Below are positions 1 to 9,389 of a stretch of DNA of 64,000 nucleotides, in pieces (within the stretch, counting starts at the first letter, position 1; every line of letters begins with the position of its first letter). The notes under the pieces are model-generated. The model was not told where the DNA came from. It did no database searches and was given only the letters and a program-made list of their open reading frames with translations. Made by a program: the position numbers and the translations under genes. This stretch comes from Paenibacillus ferrarius (GTDB lineage: Bacteria > Bacillota > Bacilli > Paenibacillales > NBRC-103111), in contig NZ_MBTG01000073.1 in the NCBI RefSeq assembly GCF_002027705.1, positions 62,001-126,000 of the forward strand. The letters run 5' to 3'.

Positions 1-1268
1 ACGGGATGTTTTGGATATTCGTCAGTACACCTGATGAGGGTGTGTTTATGACACAAGCGAAGGATGCTTCTGGACCGTGGTCTGAACTTCATCTTGTAAA
101 GGAAGTTAAGGGATGGATTGACCCTTGTCCGATGTGGGATGAGGATGGCCAAGCTTACTTGATTCATGCTTATGCGTATAGTCGATGCGGATTCAACAGC
201 AAGTTGAATTTATGCAAAATGAAGAGTGATGGAACTGCATTGTTAGACGACGGAGTCGTCGTTTTTGATGGAACAAATGACCATCCTACTATTGAGGGCC
301 CCAAACTTTACAAACGAAATGGGTATTATTACATTTTTGCTCCTGCAGGAGGAGTTGCAACAGGATGGCAGACTGTGCTTAGATCCAGAAACATCTTCGG
401 TCCGTTTGAAGATCGGATTGTCATGCATCAAGGAGATACGCAAATTAACGGTCCACACCAAGGTGGTTATGTGGAACTCGATTCTGGAGAATCCTGGTTT
501 GCTCATTTCCAAGAATGCGGAGCGTACGGACGTATTGTTCATCTCCAGCCTATGACTTGGCAGAATGATTGGCCAATGATTGGCGCAGATACGAATGGAG
601 ATGGAATCGGCGAGCCCGTCATGTCTCATAATAAACCGAATGTTGGACCGCATTCATGGCCTATAACCGTTCCGGATACTTCAGATCATTTTGAGAAAAG
701 CAGCCTCGGACTTCAATGGCAATGGCAGGGAAATAGGAAAGCGGAGTGGTACTCGCTTGACGCAAATCCTGGTAACCTACGTCTATATGCCAATACGCAT
801 CATGCTAACTTGTTCGAAGCTCCGAATATTTTATGCCAAAAGTTCCCTGCACCCGTTTTCACAGCTACATGTAAGTTGAACCTAGGACCACGTGAAAGAG
901 GTTTATTTCAGTCGGGCATGACTGTATTCGGGCATGAATTTGCTTATATGGCTGTGGAGCATAATGGGTTCAACAAGCGGATGGTTGTAGTCGAAGGAAA
1001 TCGTAATGAAGATGAAAAATTAACTTCTAGCTTTGAGCTTGAGAACTCGCTTTCGTCGGTTTATATACAAGTTCATGTTGCTGCTGGAGCACTATGTACG
1101 TTCCATTTCAGTTTAGATGGGATCGAATATCAACAGATTGGTGGAGATCCATTTATTGCTAAGCCTGGCGGATGGGTAGGTGCAAAGATTGGACTTTTCT
1201 GTTCACCAATGGGGTATGAATCGGAGAATGATTTTGTTGATTTTGAATGGATAAGTATTAAAGAGTAA
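1..1268 (+). CDS. Glycoside hydrolase family 43 (beta-xylosidase / alpha-L-arabinofuranosidase type), 5' end missing
   Basis: The reading frame is open from the left window edge, so the N-terminus and the first catalytic aspartate of the five-bladed propeller are outside the window; about 421 residues are present. Visible family signatures are a WIDPCPMWDEDGQAYL block (the second DP/DDG motif of GH43), an EGPKLYKRNGYYYIFAP block with the proposed catalytic acid glutamate, and GPHQGG. A beta-rich C-terminal half (from about residue 220, DHFEKSSLGLQWQW) resembles the DUF1349/concanavalin-like accessory domain of XynB-type enzymes. No signal peptide can be judged. It lies 33 bases upstream of a GH88 gene on the same strand, so the two are probably co-transcribed. 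The likely job is removing arabinose or xylose side groups from oligosaccharides; the exact substrate cannot be read from sequence. Confidence 0.9.
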   Translation, partial: GMFWIFVSTPDEGVFMTQAKDASGPWSELHLVKEVKGWIDPCPMWDEDGQAYLIHAYAYSRCGFNSKLNLCKMKSDGTALLDDGVVVFDGTNDHPTIEGPKLYKRNGYYYIFAPAGGVATGWQTVLRSRNIFGPFEDRIVMHQGDTQINGPHQGGYVELDSGESWFAHFQECGAYGRIVHLQPMTWQNDWPMIGADTNGDGIGEPVMSHNKPNVGPHSWPITVPDTSDHFEKSSLGLQWQWQGNRKAEWYSLDANPGNLRLYANTHHANLFEAPNILCQKFPAPVFTATCKLNLGPRERGLFQSGMTVFGHEFAYMAVEHNGFNKRMVVVEGNRNEDEKLTSSFELENSLSSVYIQVHVAAGALCTFHFSLDGIEYQQIGGDPFIAKPGGWVGAKIGLFCSPMGYESENDFVDFEWISIKE

Positions 1269-1301
1269 TTTAGACATTTTGATAACGTGAGGAGATGCGA
1301 A

Positions 1302-2438
1302 ATGCATAAGAAACTAAATGACACAGACCAGTATTGGCTAGATTGTACTTGGGAAAAGATACAAGTGAAAATGTCCGCAGAATGCGAACGCGTAGGTGAT
1401 CATATTCCTTATGTTCCAGTTAATGGAGAATATCGTGAAGATAAAGGAGATACGGATATTTATTGGTGGACCAACGGCTTCTGGCCGGGCATGTTGTGGC
1501 ATATGTATCAAGCTACCCAGGAAGAACCTTACAAAACTGCAGCAGAAGGAGTAGAACGTCGTTTAGATGCAGCGTTAGAGGGGTTCGAGGGATTGCATCA
1601 TGATGTTGGATTCATGTGGCTGCCTTCTGCGGTTGCAAACTATAGGTTAACGGGGAATGAAAGAAGTAAAACACGCGGCTTGCATGCGGCTAACCTATTG
1701 GCTGGCAGATACAATCCAAGGGGCCGTTTTATTCGGGCTTGGAATGACGATTGCACAGGTTGGATCATTGTAGACAGTATGATGAACATTCCCTTGTTAT
1801 ATTGGGCGAGCATGGAGACGAATGACCCGCGGTTTCGTTATATCGCGATGGATCATGCAGATACGGTACTGGGTCGAATTGTGCGTTCCGATGGGTCATG
1901 TAACCATATTGCCATTTTGAATCCAGAGAACGGTGAACTATTGGAAGCACCGGGAGGACAAGGTTTTGCATCTGGATCAGCATGGTCCAGAGGACAGTCC
2001 TGGGCGCTGTACGGCTTTGCTTTGAGCTATCGTTACACGAAGGATGACCGCTATCTGAGCGCTGCAAAAAGCATCGCTCATTACTTTATCACACAAGTGT
2101 CCACAACAGACTATGTACCATTAGTTGATTTCCGCGCACCCGCAGAACCAGTGAAATGGGATACAACGGCAGGTCTCTGCGCAGCATGTGGGTTACTTGA
2201 ACTTGCCGAGACAGTACCAGAGCTTGAGCAACCGTTCTATCGCAATGCTGCGATTCGGATTTTACAATCAACGGATGAACGCTTCGCGAACTGGAATCCG
2301 AACGAAGATGCGATTATTTCAGGTGGGACAGAAGCGTATCACAGTATAAAGAACAACGAGGTTCCTATTATTTACGGTGATTATTTCTTTATTGAAGCTG
2401 TACTTCGTCTTAAAGAAAAGCATGTTCTTATTTGGTGA
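1302..2438 (+). CDS. Glycoside hydrolase family 88 unsaturated glucuronyl hydrolase
   Basis: This 378-residue protein has the usual length of the (alpha/alpha)6-barrel GH88 enzymes, which remove the delta-4,5-unsaturated uronate that polysaccharide lyases leave at the non-reducing end of oligosaccharides. Family motifs seen in order are YWWTNGFWPGMLW, LHHDVGFMWLP, FIRAWND with IIVDSMMNIPLLYWAS, GSAWSRGQSWALYGFALSY and IYGDYFFIEAVLRL. The aspartates of HHDVGF and VDSMMN are the probable catalytic or substrate-contact residues, by analogy with Asp88 and Asp149 of the Bacillus sp. GL1 enzyme. There is no signal peptide, so it acts in the cytoplasm on imported fragments. ATG at 1302 is chosen because GTGAGGAG lies 7 bases upstream; an in-frame GTG at 1287 lies inside that site. 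A second GH88 paralogue sits at 16410. Confidence 0.93.
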   Translation: MHKKLNDTDQYWLDCTWEKIQVKMSAECERVGDHIPYVPVNGEYREDKGDTDIYWWTNGFWPGMLWHMYQATQEEPYKTAAEGVERRLDAALEGFEGLHHDVGFMWLPSAVANYRLTGNERSKTRGLHAANLLAGRYNPRGRFIRAWNDDCTGWIIVDSMMNIPLLYWASMETNDPRFRYIAMDHADTVLGRIVRSDGSCNHIAILNPENGELLEAPGGQGFASGSAWSRGQSWALYGFALSYRYTKDDRYLSAAKSIAHYFITQVSTTDYVPLVDFRAPAEPVKWDTTAGLCAACGLLELAETVPELEQPFYRNAAIRILQSTDERFANWNPNEDAIISGGTEAYHSIKNNEVPIIYGDYFFIEAVLRLKEKHVLIW

Positions 2439-2496
2439 TTTTTTGATAACTAGGTACTATCTATGATGACTGTCGATTGGTATGAGATTATTATAA

Positions 2497-2530
2497 GATG
2501 GCCGATTCAATTGAATCGGTCTATTCTTAT
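2497..2530 (+). terminator. Palindromic hairpin after GH88, probable weak terminator
   Basis: CCGATTC-AATT-GAATCGG is a perfect 18-base palindrome at 2502-2519, extended by AAGA/TCTT arms and followed by a T-rich but interrupted tail. It lies 60 bases after the GH88 stop. The rest of the 277-base gap to the lyase gene holds a possible promoter (TTACAA, 18 bases, TATATA near 2574-2603) and a partial cre-like match (AGAAAGCGCTATTA, 2611-2624). Neither is strong. Confidence 0.5.
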
Positions 2531-2715
2531 CAAAAAAGAACTTGGGAGTTATCGTTCGCTGTGTTTTATTAAATTACAATGAATCGTGTAAAAGTACTAT
2601 ATATGGAATAAGAAAGCGCTATTAAAATTGATAGTAAAGGGGGATGGATGAATTGAAAGCGTAACCATGATTGGAGTACATATTCAACCGATTAGTCAAT
2701 GAAAGGAGCAACAAG

Positions 2716-5700
2716 ATGAAGTCTAAAACAGCATTTCTATTTGAAAATTTAAGAAAGCGTTTGCTTGCAGTAGTTTCGGCAACTAGTATCATGATGTCGC
2801 TTGTACCGATTGGCTCTGTTTCTGCCGATACCATCGGTACAAGCAATCTGGTGCAAATTAATGAAACGGTTAGTAATGGTTTTACCCATCCAGGTATCGG
2901 CTTTACCAAAGCGATACTCGAAAACGCGAGAGATCAGGTGATGGCGCAAAAAGAGCCTTGGTATTCGGGGTATTTATCAATGGCCAATTCCGATGCTGCT
3001 TCGAAAACGGTTACATCAAGCAACCAAAGCTCGGCGGATCCCAATAAACCGGGTACAGATGCTTTTGACTGCCAATGCTTTGAGCCGAAATTTATTTCTG
3101 ATGGCTTGAAGGCGTATACACAGGCGATGATGTATTATTTTACCGGCGATGAGACTTATCGGGCCAATGCGCTGCATATTATCCGCATTTGGGAACAGAT
3201 GGATCCTGCGAAATACAAGTTTTATACGGATGGGCAGATTCATGCAGCGATCCCAGCCAACCGGATGATAAGTGCGGCAGAAATATTGCGATATACCAGC
3301 TATCAGAATCCGGCAAATGCGTGGACGGATCAAGATACGACTTTATTTACGAACAACTTGATTGTTCCGTTGACAGAAACTCTATTTCATAGTCCGGATT
3401 ATTTCATGAACCAGTTTAATTATCCGCTGTTCGGAGCAATGGCTGGGTATATCTTTACCGATAACAGAGACAGATATAACGAGTCTGTCGAATGGTTTAC
3501 AGTTAATAAGACAGCCAAAGATCAAGGCTTCAATGGATCGGTCAAGCGCTTGTTCCGAATTGTCGATCGCAACGACGCTACAGGTGAGCCGGTTACGCCG
3601 CATCTTCAGCATATGGAGATGGGAAGGGACCAGGCGCATGCCGGCGGGGACGTAACCAATTTCGGCCTCCTTGCGAGGCAATTGACGGCCCAGGGAACTA
3701 AGGTGGATCCGATAGAAGGAACCCCATCCACCAATGCGGATGCCGTAGGACCGTATGAGTTCCTGAATGATCGAATTTTGGCGGGTGCCGACTATTATTG
3801 GCAGTTCATGCTCGGTTACGATACGCCCTGGACGCCGGTTGCGTACGCTATTAGTCCCGATGGAACGATAAGAGATACCTATAATACCTTATCAGGCGGC
3901 TATCGTGGTAGATTTGTCAATAATAATATTTGGTATCTCTTCTATTACTACAAGTATATCAAAGGGGTCGATATTGCGGCAAAGGCTCCATATTTTTATG
4001 AAGCATTCACCAAGAGGCTTCCCCAAGATGTTGGTAAATGGAACAACGTGGACGGCGGCGGAGACGAGTGGCTCTATTATCCAGCGGCGGCAGCGGCTGA
4101 CGCGGCAACTTATACCGAAAAGACGCCGCCAGTTGGTTTGGTTAAGCTCGCGGATAGGGCCACAATATTAAATAACAATACGTCTATCCTGCAAGAAGGT
4201 AATACTTCATTTATCAGGTTGGGCGCGACGCCGGAAGGAACTACTACGGTGGTTACTCATGGGGCCCTCACCGAGAACAGGATCGGAATCAAAGTTCGGA
4301 CCAACGGCGTAACTGTATTGGAAGTAAGAGGTAATCCGGAGGAGGCCAAATGGCCGTTATTGGCGCAGATCACGCTACCGGACACGAAAGGGCAGTGGCA
4401 ATATGTCACCCTTAACCAGGTATCTTGGGATACCATTTACTATTTGACTGTCAAAGGACCAGCAGGAACGACGGTTGATATGGAACATATCCTCAAAGCG
4501 GCAGATCAGCAGCTGACGCCGCCGGCATTTAACGCTGGAAATTCAGATTTGAATCTGTATACCTATATCGGTTCGCCGCTTCACCTCGATTTCTCGGCTA
4601 CGGATGCAAACAGCACGGATGTTGTATCGTATGAGCTGCAGAATAATCCGAGCGGGCCTGAAATTAACAATAATACAGGCGCATTTTCTTGGCATCCTGC
4701 GCAAGCAGGGGATGTTTCCTTTGTTGTCGTTGCTTCCGACGCTACTACGGTAGCAACCAAGAACGTGACGATCCATGTAGCTAATGACCGCGCTTCTGCC
4801 GTTCAAGCAGCCATTGCTCTCTATGATTCAAATGCCATTTATTCGTCTGCTTCGCTTGCAGCATATCAAGCCGAGTATGCGAAGACCATCAGTCAGATTA
4901 ACGACGCTTCCGATGAAGCTTTCAATCAGCAATTGCAGTCTCTGAGGAGCGTAGTACTCGGTCTTGATTTGGTGACACAATTAAGAGCGGACGGCAGCAT
5001 GCATTACTCAGGTAAAGTATTTTGGTCCAGCTGGGGTTCTGATATCAAAAATATGGATGATCTAGATAATTCAACTGGTTCTTCGTTGAGTACGGCACTG
5101 GGTTCTCCACCCCATTTATATCATATTGTGGATTTTGGTCCCGAATATAAAGTTTCAGCTTACAAATTCGGATTCTTTAGCAATATCTTTACGGATCGCG
5201 TTGCAAACTCCACGGTATATGGATCAAACGATGGGGAAACCTGGACTCGGCTGACGCCGGGAGTAACTCAGATGACTCAAGCTTTTCAGACCCTTGATGT
5301 CGATCCAGCATACCAGAATGTGAAATACCGCTTTCTTAAATTGGAAATGATTCAGCCGTTACCTGACGTTCTTTACGGCATAGTTCGGAATTTCCTGGAG
5401 TTAAGGGATTTCGATATTTATGGTCAGGGCTACGAAATTGGGAATAAGATAAAGTCCGTATCGATTGGTTCGGATCAAAGCGTAAACGGCAAAATTTCCA
5501 CAGGCGATACGGCAAAAGTTAGGATTACAGCAAAAGAAACCATCCAGAACGTAAAGGTCAAGATTCAAGGCGTTGATGCAACGGTCAGCACGACGGACAA
5601 TATCAATTGGACGGCTGTGGCAAAGATAAATGGAAATGAAACAACCGGCTATATGAAAGTATCTGTTGACTATCAGAAGAATGATGGAACGGTTGGAGAC

Positions 5701-8700
5701 ACCATGTATGGAACTTCCGACGGCAGCTCTCTGTTACTTGTCGATGGGTCAAAATTCATCAATGTTCCTATGCTAGCTACCGTTACAGCTTCCGACAAGC
5801 AGTGGCCCGGCAACGGTCTGTCAGCAGCTCAGGTGGGCTACTTGTTGTTTGATGGCAACACGTCTACTTTCGGAGACTTGAATACGGCTTCCGGCTCCTA
5901 TTACACTGTAGACTTCGGAGCAGACGCAGCTGTCAAGTTGAGCGAAGTGCTGCTCATGCCAAGAGCATCGGTTCCTGGAAGAATGAATGGCATGGTGGTT
6001 CAAGGCTCCAACGACAATGTCAATTGGAAGAACATTACTACCGGGGTTTCAGACTCGCAAGCGAACAAATGGTACCAATTGAAAAATAGTCAAATCCTAG
6101 ATCATAACGCTTACCGATACCTGAGACTATACAACAGCTCAGCTTGGTCAGGCGACGTGTCTGAAGTTGAATTTTACGGAGATTATACGGCATCCGCTGC
6201 AATCATTGCATCCAAAATCACAAGTGTTGCAACGCCTGTCAAGGGTGCAACGAGTATCTCGATGCCCAAGGTTCCGGCAGGTTATAGCGTATCAATTAAA
6301 TCCACATCGCCTTCGGGAATTATTGGCACAGACGGAACGATCACATCGCCAGACCATGATACATTAGTGAACACTGTATTTACTGTTACGAAACTGGATG
6401 GCGGTACGACAGCGGATACGGGGAGCATCGTTATTTTGGCGCCGGGCAAATATAGCAGTCCCAAAATCGACGTCAAAAATGTGGCAAAAGTGACAGCTTC
6501 TGCTGTGCAGTATCCTGGCACCGGCTTGTCAGCGGAGCAGGTAGGTTATTTATTGTTTGATGGGGATACGGCCACTGCCGGTGACCTGAATAGCGGTACG
6601 GGCGCCTATTACATTGTTGATTTGGGTGCAGGCTCGTCTGCTCAGTTGAACGAAATCAGGCTCATGCCGAGAGCAGGGACGAATAGCGCCAGAATGAATG
6701 GACTCGTTGTTCTGGGCTCCAACGACAATGCAACTTGGACGAATCTTACTCAGCCTGTAATTGGAGCGACAGACGGCACTTGGATTGATATCAGGCTTGA
6801 CAAAATTTTGGATCACACATATTACCGTTATTTGAAGCTGTATAACAGCAGTGCTTGGTTCGGCAACATCGCGGAAGTTGAATTTTATGGTGATTATCAA
6901 TTCGACTTTAATTCCAATGTGCTTCCGCCGAACAACTATACCAAGGGAAGCTACTACCTGTACCAGAATGAAGTCAATCGGATTCAAGCGGCAATGAGCC
7001 AGCCGGGAGCCGATAAGCCGACGCTACTCAAGCAGCTGCTTCAGGCTCAAGGGCTGCTGGTGTCTCTGGTCGATATGTACCCAAAAATCAACATTGCGTC
7101 TTCGATGACGACGGCATCGTCCATTTCGTGGGACGGCACGCTCAATGCGGCAATGAACGGATGGCGCGCTTTTGACGGGGATACAACCACTTCGCCTGAT
7201 ACGAAAACAGGATCGGGTTGGGCTCAAGCCGACTTAGGCTCGGGAAATGCCAAAGTGATTGGCGGCATTAAGTTTATACCGAGATCTGGCAATATTGCCC
7301 GGATTAACGGAGCACTGATCCAAGGATCCAACGATGGTACCAACTTTGACACCTTGTATACAATCAATAACATCACAGATTTTAAATGGTATTCGCAAAT
7401 ATTAAATAGCAGCAAGGCATACCGTTATCTGAGGTACTATACGCCTAACGGCTTTGCCAATGTGGGGGATGTGGAATTCCATGAGAAGATTGTGGACCGA
7501 ACGCTGCTCAAGCTTCTGCTCAGCAAAGCGGCAGCGATTAACACTAACCAGTACACGGCAGACAGCTACGCAGCACTGAAGGCGGCCCTAGCGACGGCAA
7601 GTGTGTCTGACAATGCTAACGCAAGCCAGGCCGAAATCGATACGGCCTCTTCCAACCTGATATCGGCGTTGGGCGGGTTAAAATACTTGATCTCGGCTAG
7701 CGTAGATCCCGCTGCACCGAATGGGCTTAACGGTTGGTATACGGTGCCGGCGACCGTGACGTTATCGACCTATGGCGGCGCGGAATACAAAGTGAACGGT
7801 GAAGCAGTATGGCATTCCTACACAGCTCCGTTTACTTTCGATCAGGACGGCACTTATACTTTCAACTACCGAATCAAGAACAGCGATGGAACGACCAGCG
7901 CCGAGCAGTCGACTACTGTAAATATGGACAGAACAGCGCCGGCAGACGCGACCTTCGTTACGGCAAATACACCGGACAATGTCCATATGGCCGTCACAAT
8001 CAACTATCCCGCTGACTCTGTGGTGAATGAGTACAAAGTGGGCGCGAATGGCGTCTGGACTGCTTATTCTACGCCGGTCGTAGTTAACAATAATGAAACG
8101 GTATACGCAAGAGGGACGGATGCTGCAGGCAATATTGGGAATGAGGTTCATGTTGTCGCAAGCATTGTTGATAAATTACCCCCAGCAGATGCTGTACTAT
8201 CCGCCGATATTACGGCTCCGACGAACAGCAATGTAACTCTTACGATCAGCTATCCGGCTGACGCAGCTGTGAAGGAGTACAAAGTAGGCGATACCGGTAC
8301 ATGGACAGTGTACGGCGCTCCTGTAGTTGTCACCGCCAATGACACCGTGTATGCGAGAGGAACGGATGCAGCGGGCAATGTCTCCAATGTGACGAGCTAC
8401 ACGGTCAGCAACATCGATAAAATCGTTCCTACCGCAACTGTGGTTTACAGTGAAACAGCAGCGACGAATCAAGAAGTTGTTGCCACGATCCTACCAAACG
8501 AGCAGGTAACGATTACGAACAACAGCGGTTCGGCGAGCTATACGTTCATTCAGAACGGCAGTTTCACATTTGAAATCGTCGATGCGGCTGGAAACCATGG
8601 AATGGTTACGGCGACTGTAAACAATATTATAGCGAAGAGTAAAGGCGTTCCGGGAACAGTCGTTCTTTCCGACGATAACGGGTTTGATGGAATAGCAGAC

Positions 8701-9219
8701 GGTAATTACCAGATCACCATGAATATGTGGTACGGAAATAACGGTAAATCTTACAAACTTTATGAAAATGGCACACTAATCGATACACAATTGCTGACGG
8801 ACAATTCCACGAATGCTCAGTCAACGGTAACAGCGATTACGTATAAGCCAAACGGGACCTACCAATATTATGCTGAACTAACGAATGCGTACGGGACAAC
8901 AAGAAGCAGCACACACACAGTAATCGTAACGCAAGCAGCTCCAGCACAACCAGTATTGTCGAACAACAACTGGGATAATGACGGGAACTTCAACGTCACG
9001 ATGAATAAGTGGTGGGGAACGAATGGTACAAGTTATCGTTTATATGAGAATGACGTCCTCATTTATTCGCAAGAATTGACGAACAATTCACCGTCAGGTC
9101 AATCGGCAATAGCTGTAATAACGAACAAGGCCATTGGTACCTATGTATACCGCGCGGAGTTAGTGAACTATGCGGGTGCAACATCCAGCAATACGATGAG
9201 TGTGACAGTAACTAAGTAA
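2716..9219 (+). CDS. Secreted multidomain alginate-lyase-fold polysaccharide lyase with four discoidin-type domains
   Basis: This 2167-residue exported protein starts at ATG 2716, behind a GAAAGGAG site; an upstream in-frame ATG at 2671 lacks one. Residues 1-37 form a signal peptide with a probable VSA/DT cleavage. Residues about 55-440 match the alginate-lyase-like (alpha/alpha)n toroid, including WEQMDPAKYKFYTDGQIHAA and the MEMGRDQAHAGG motif around residues 300-310 (polar R, Q and H as in related lyases). Then follow a beta-sandwich resembling a CBM6-type module (440-600), a He_PIG Ig-like domain (600-690), a helical FIVAR-like stretch, F5/8 type C domains at about 755-905, 1018-1156, 1254-1393 and 1455-1591, a FIVAR domain (1593-1658), OmpL47-like Ig repeats with YARGTDAAGN motifs (1658-1905), and two ChiA_N-like repeats (about 1975-2167). 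No SLH or sortase anchor is seen, so it is probably released or held by its binding domains. The substrate is inferred to be an acidic, arabinose-bearing polysaccharide. Confidence 0.85.
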   Translation: MKSKTAFLFENLRKRLLAVVSATSIMMSLVPIGSVSADTIGTSNLVQINETVSNGFTHPGIGFTKAILENARDQVMAQKEPWYSGYLSMANSDAASKTVTSSNQSSADPNKPGTDAFDCQCFEPKFISDGLKAYTQAMMYYFTGDETYRANALHIIRIWEQMDPAKYKFYTDGQIHAAIPANRMISAAEILRYTSYQNPANAWTDQDTTLFTNNLIVPLTETLFHSPDYFMNQFNYPLFGAMAGYIFTDNRDRYNESVEWFTVNKTAKDQGFNGSVKRLFRIVDRNDATGEPVTPHLQHMEMGRDQAHAGGDVTNFGLLARQLTAQGTKVDPIEGTPSTNADAVGPYEFLNDRILAGADYYWQFMLGYDTPWTPVAYAISPDGTIRDTYNTLSGGYRGRFVNNNIWYLFYYYKYIKGVDIAAKAPYFYEAFTKRLPQDVGKWNNVDGGGDEWLYYPAAAAADAATYTEKTPPVGLVKLADRATILNNNTSILQEGNTSFIRLGATPEGTTTVVTHGALTENRIGIKVRTNGVTVLEVRGNPEEAKWPLLAQITLPDTKGQWQYVTLNQVSWDTIYYLTVKGPAGTTVDMEHILKAADQQLTPPAFNAGNSDLNLYTYIGSPLHLDFSATDANSTDVVSYELQNNPSGPEINNNTGAFSWHPAQAGDVSFVVVASDATTVATKNVTIHVANDRASAVQAAIALYDSNAIYSSASLAAYQAEYAKTISQINDASDEAFNQQLQSLRSVVLGLDLVTQLRADGSMHYSGKVFWSSWGSDIKNMDDLDNSTGSSLSTALGSPPHLYHIVDFGPEYKVSAYKFGFFSNIFTDRVANSTVYGSNDGETWTRLTPGVTQMTQAFQTLDVDPAYQNVKYRFLKLEMIQPLPDVLYGIVRNFLELRDFDIYGQGYEIGNKIKSVSIGSDQSVNGKISTGDTAKVRITAKETIQNVKVKIQGVDATVSTTDNINWTAVAKINGNETTGYMKVSVDYQKNDGTVGDTMYGTSDGSSLLLVDGSKFINVPMLATVTASDKQWPGNGLSAAQVGYLLFDGNTSTFGDLNTASGSYYTVDFGADAAVKLSEVLLMPRASVPGRMNGMVVQGSNDNVNWKNITTGVSDSQANKWYQLKNSQILDHNAYRYLRLYNSSAWSGDVSEVEFYGDYTASAAIIASKITSVATPVKGATSISMPKVPAGYSVSIKSTSPSGIIGTDGTITSPDHDTLVNTVFTVTKLDGGTTADTGSIVILAPGKYSSPKIDVKNVAKVTASAVQYPGTGLSAEQVGYLLFDGDTATAGDLNSGTGAYYIVDLGAGSSAQLNEIRLMPRAGTNSARMNGLVVLGSNDNATWTNLTQPVIGATDGTWIDIRLDKILDHTYYRYLKLYNSSAWFGNIAEVEFYGDYQFDFNSNVLPPNNYTKGSYYLYQNEVNRIQAAMSQPGADKPTLLKQLLQAQGLLVSLVDMYPKINIASSMTTASSISWDGTLNAAMNGWRAFDGDTTTSPDTKTGSGWAQADLGSGNAKVIGGIKFIPRSGNIARINGALIQGSNDGTNFDTLYTINNITDFKWYSQILNSSKAYRYLRYYTPNGFANVGDVEFHEKIVDRTLLKLLLSKAAAINTNQYTADSYAALKAALATASVSDNANASQAEIDTASSNLISALGGLKYLISASVDPAAPNGLNGWYTVPATVTLSTYGGAEYKVNGEAVWHSYTAPFTFDQDGTYTFNYRIKNSDGTTSAEQSTTVNMDRTAPADATFVTANTPDNVHMAVTINYPADSVVNEYKVGANGVWTAYSTPVVVNNNETVYARGTDAAGNIGNEVHVVASIVDKLPPADAVLSADITAPTNSNVTLTISYPADAAVKEYKVGDTGTWTVYGAPVVVTANDTVYARGTDAAGNVSNVTSYTVSNIDKIVPTATVVYSETAATNQEVVATILPNEQVTITNNSGSASYTFIQNGSFTFEIVDAAGNHGMVTATVNNIIAKSKGVPGTVVLSDDNGFDGIADGNYQITMNMWYGNNGKSYKLYENGTLIDTQLLTDNSTNAQSTVTAITYKPNGTYQYYAELTNAYGTTRSSTHTVIVTQAAPAQPVLSNNNWDNDGNFNVTMNKWWGTNGTSYRLYENDVLIYSQELTNNSPSGQSAIAVITNKAIGTYVYRAELVNYAGATSSNTMSVTVTK

Positions 9220-9295
9220 AACAACTGATGCACAACAGATGTTAGGGATAGGGTTGTAGGTGTGACAAATCTCTCTATCATAAATAATTAAAATG

Positions 9296-9339
9296 AAAAA
9301 CCAGTCAAAACACGAGAATAAAGTGTTAGACTGGTTTTT
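9296..9339. terminator. Bidirectional terminator between convergent genes
   Basis: AAAAACCAGTC and GACTGGTTTTT form the outer stem and AACAC/GTGTT the inner stem. There are A-runs on one side and T-runs on the other. It lies between the lyase gene and the convergent AraC-type gene. The outer stem is the same as that of the terminator at 55414. Confidence 0.85.
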
Positions 9340-9389
9340 GTCACTATAGATCTCCGTAATGGCCTGTCTTAATCGTGTTGTACTGCAGA

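Noticed and set aside
243..653. 136-codon antisense frame across the GH43 gene, and similar long antisense frames in the lyase, SBP and ger genes
   Set aside because: They lie wholly inside genes with strong family motifs, lack ribosome binding sites and show arginine/isoleucine-rich shadow composition.
2611..2624. CcpA cre site upstream of the lyase gene
   Set aside because: AGAAAGCGCTATTA has three mismatches to the cre core including conserved ends, so it is mentioned only as a weak match.
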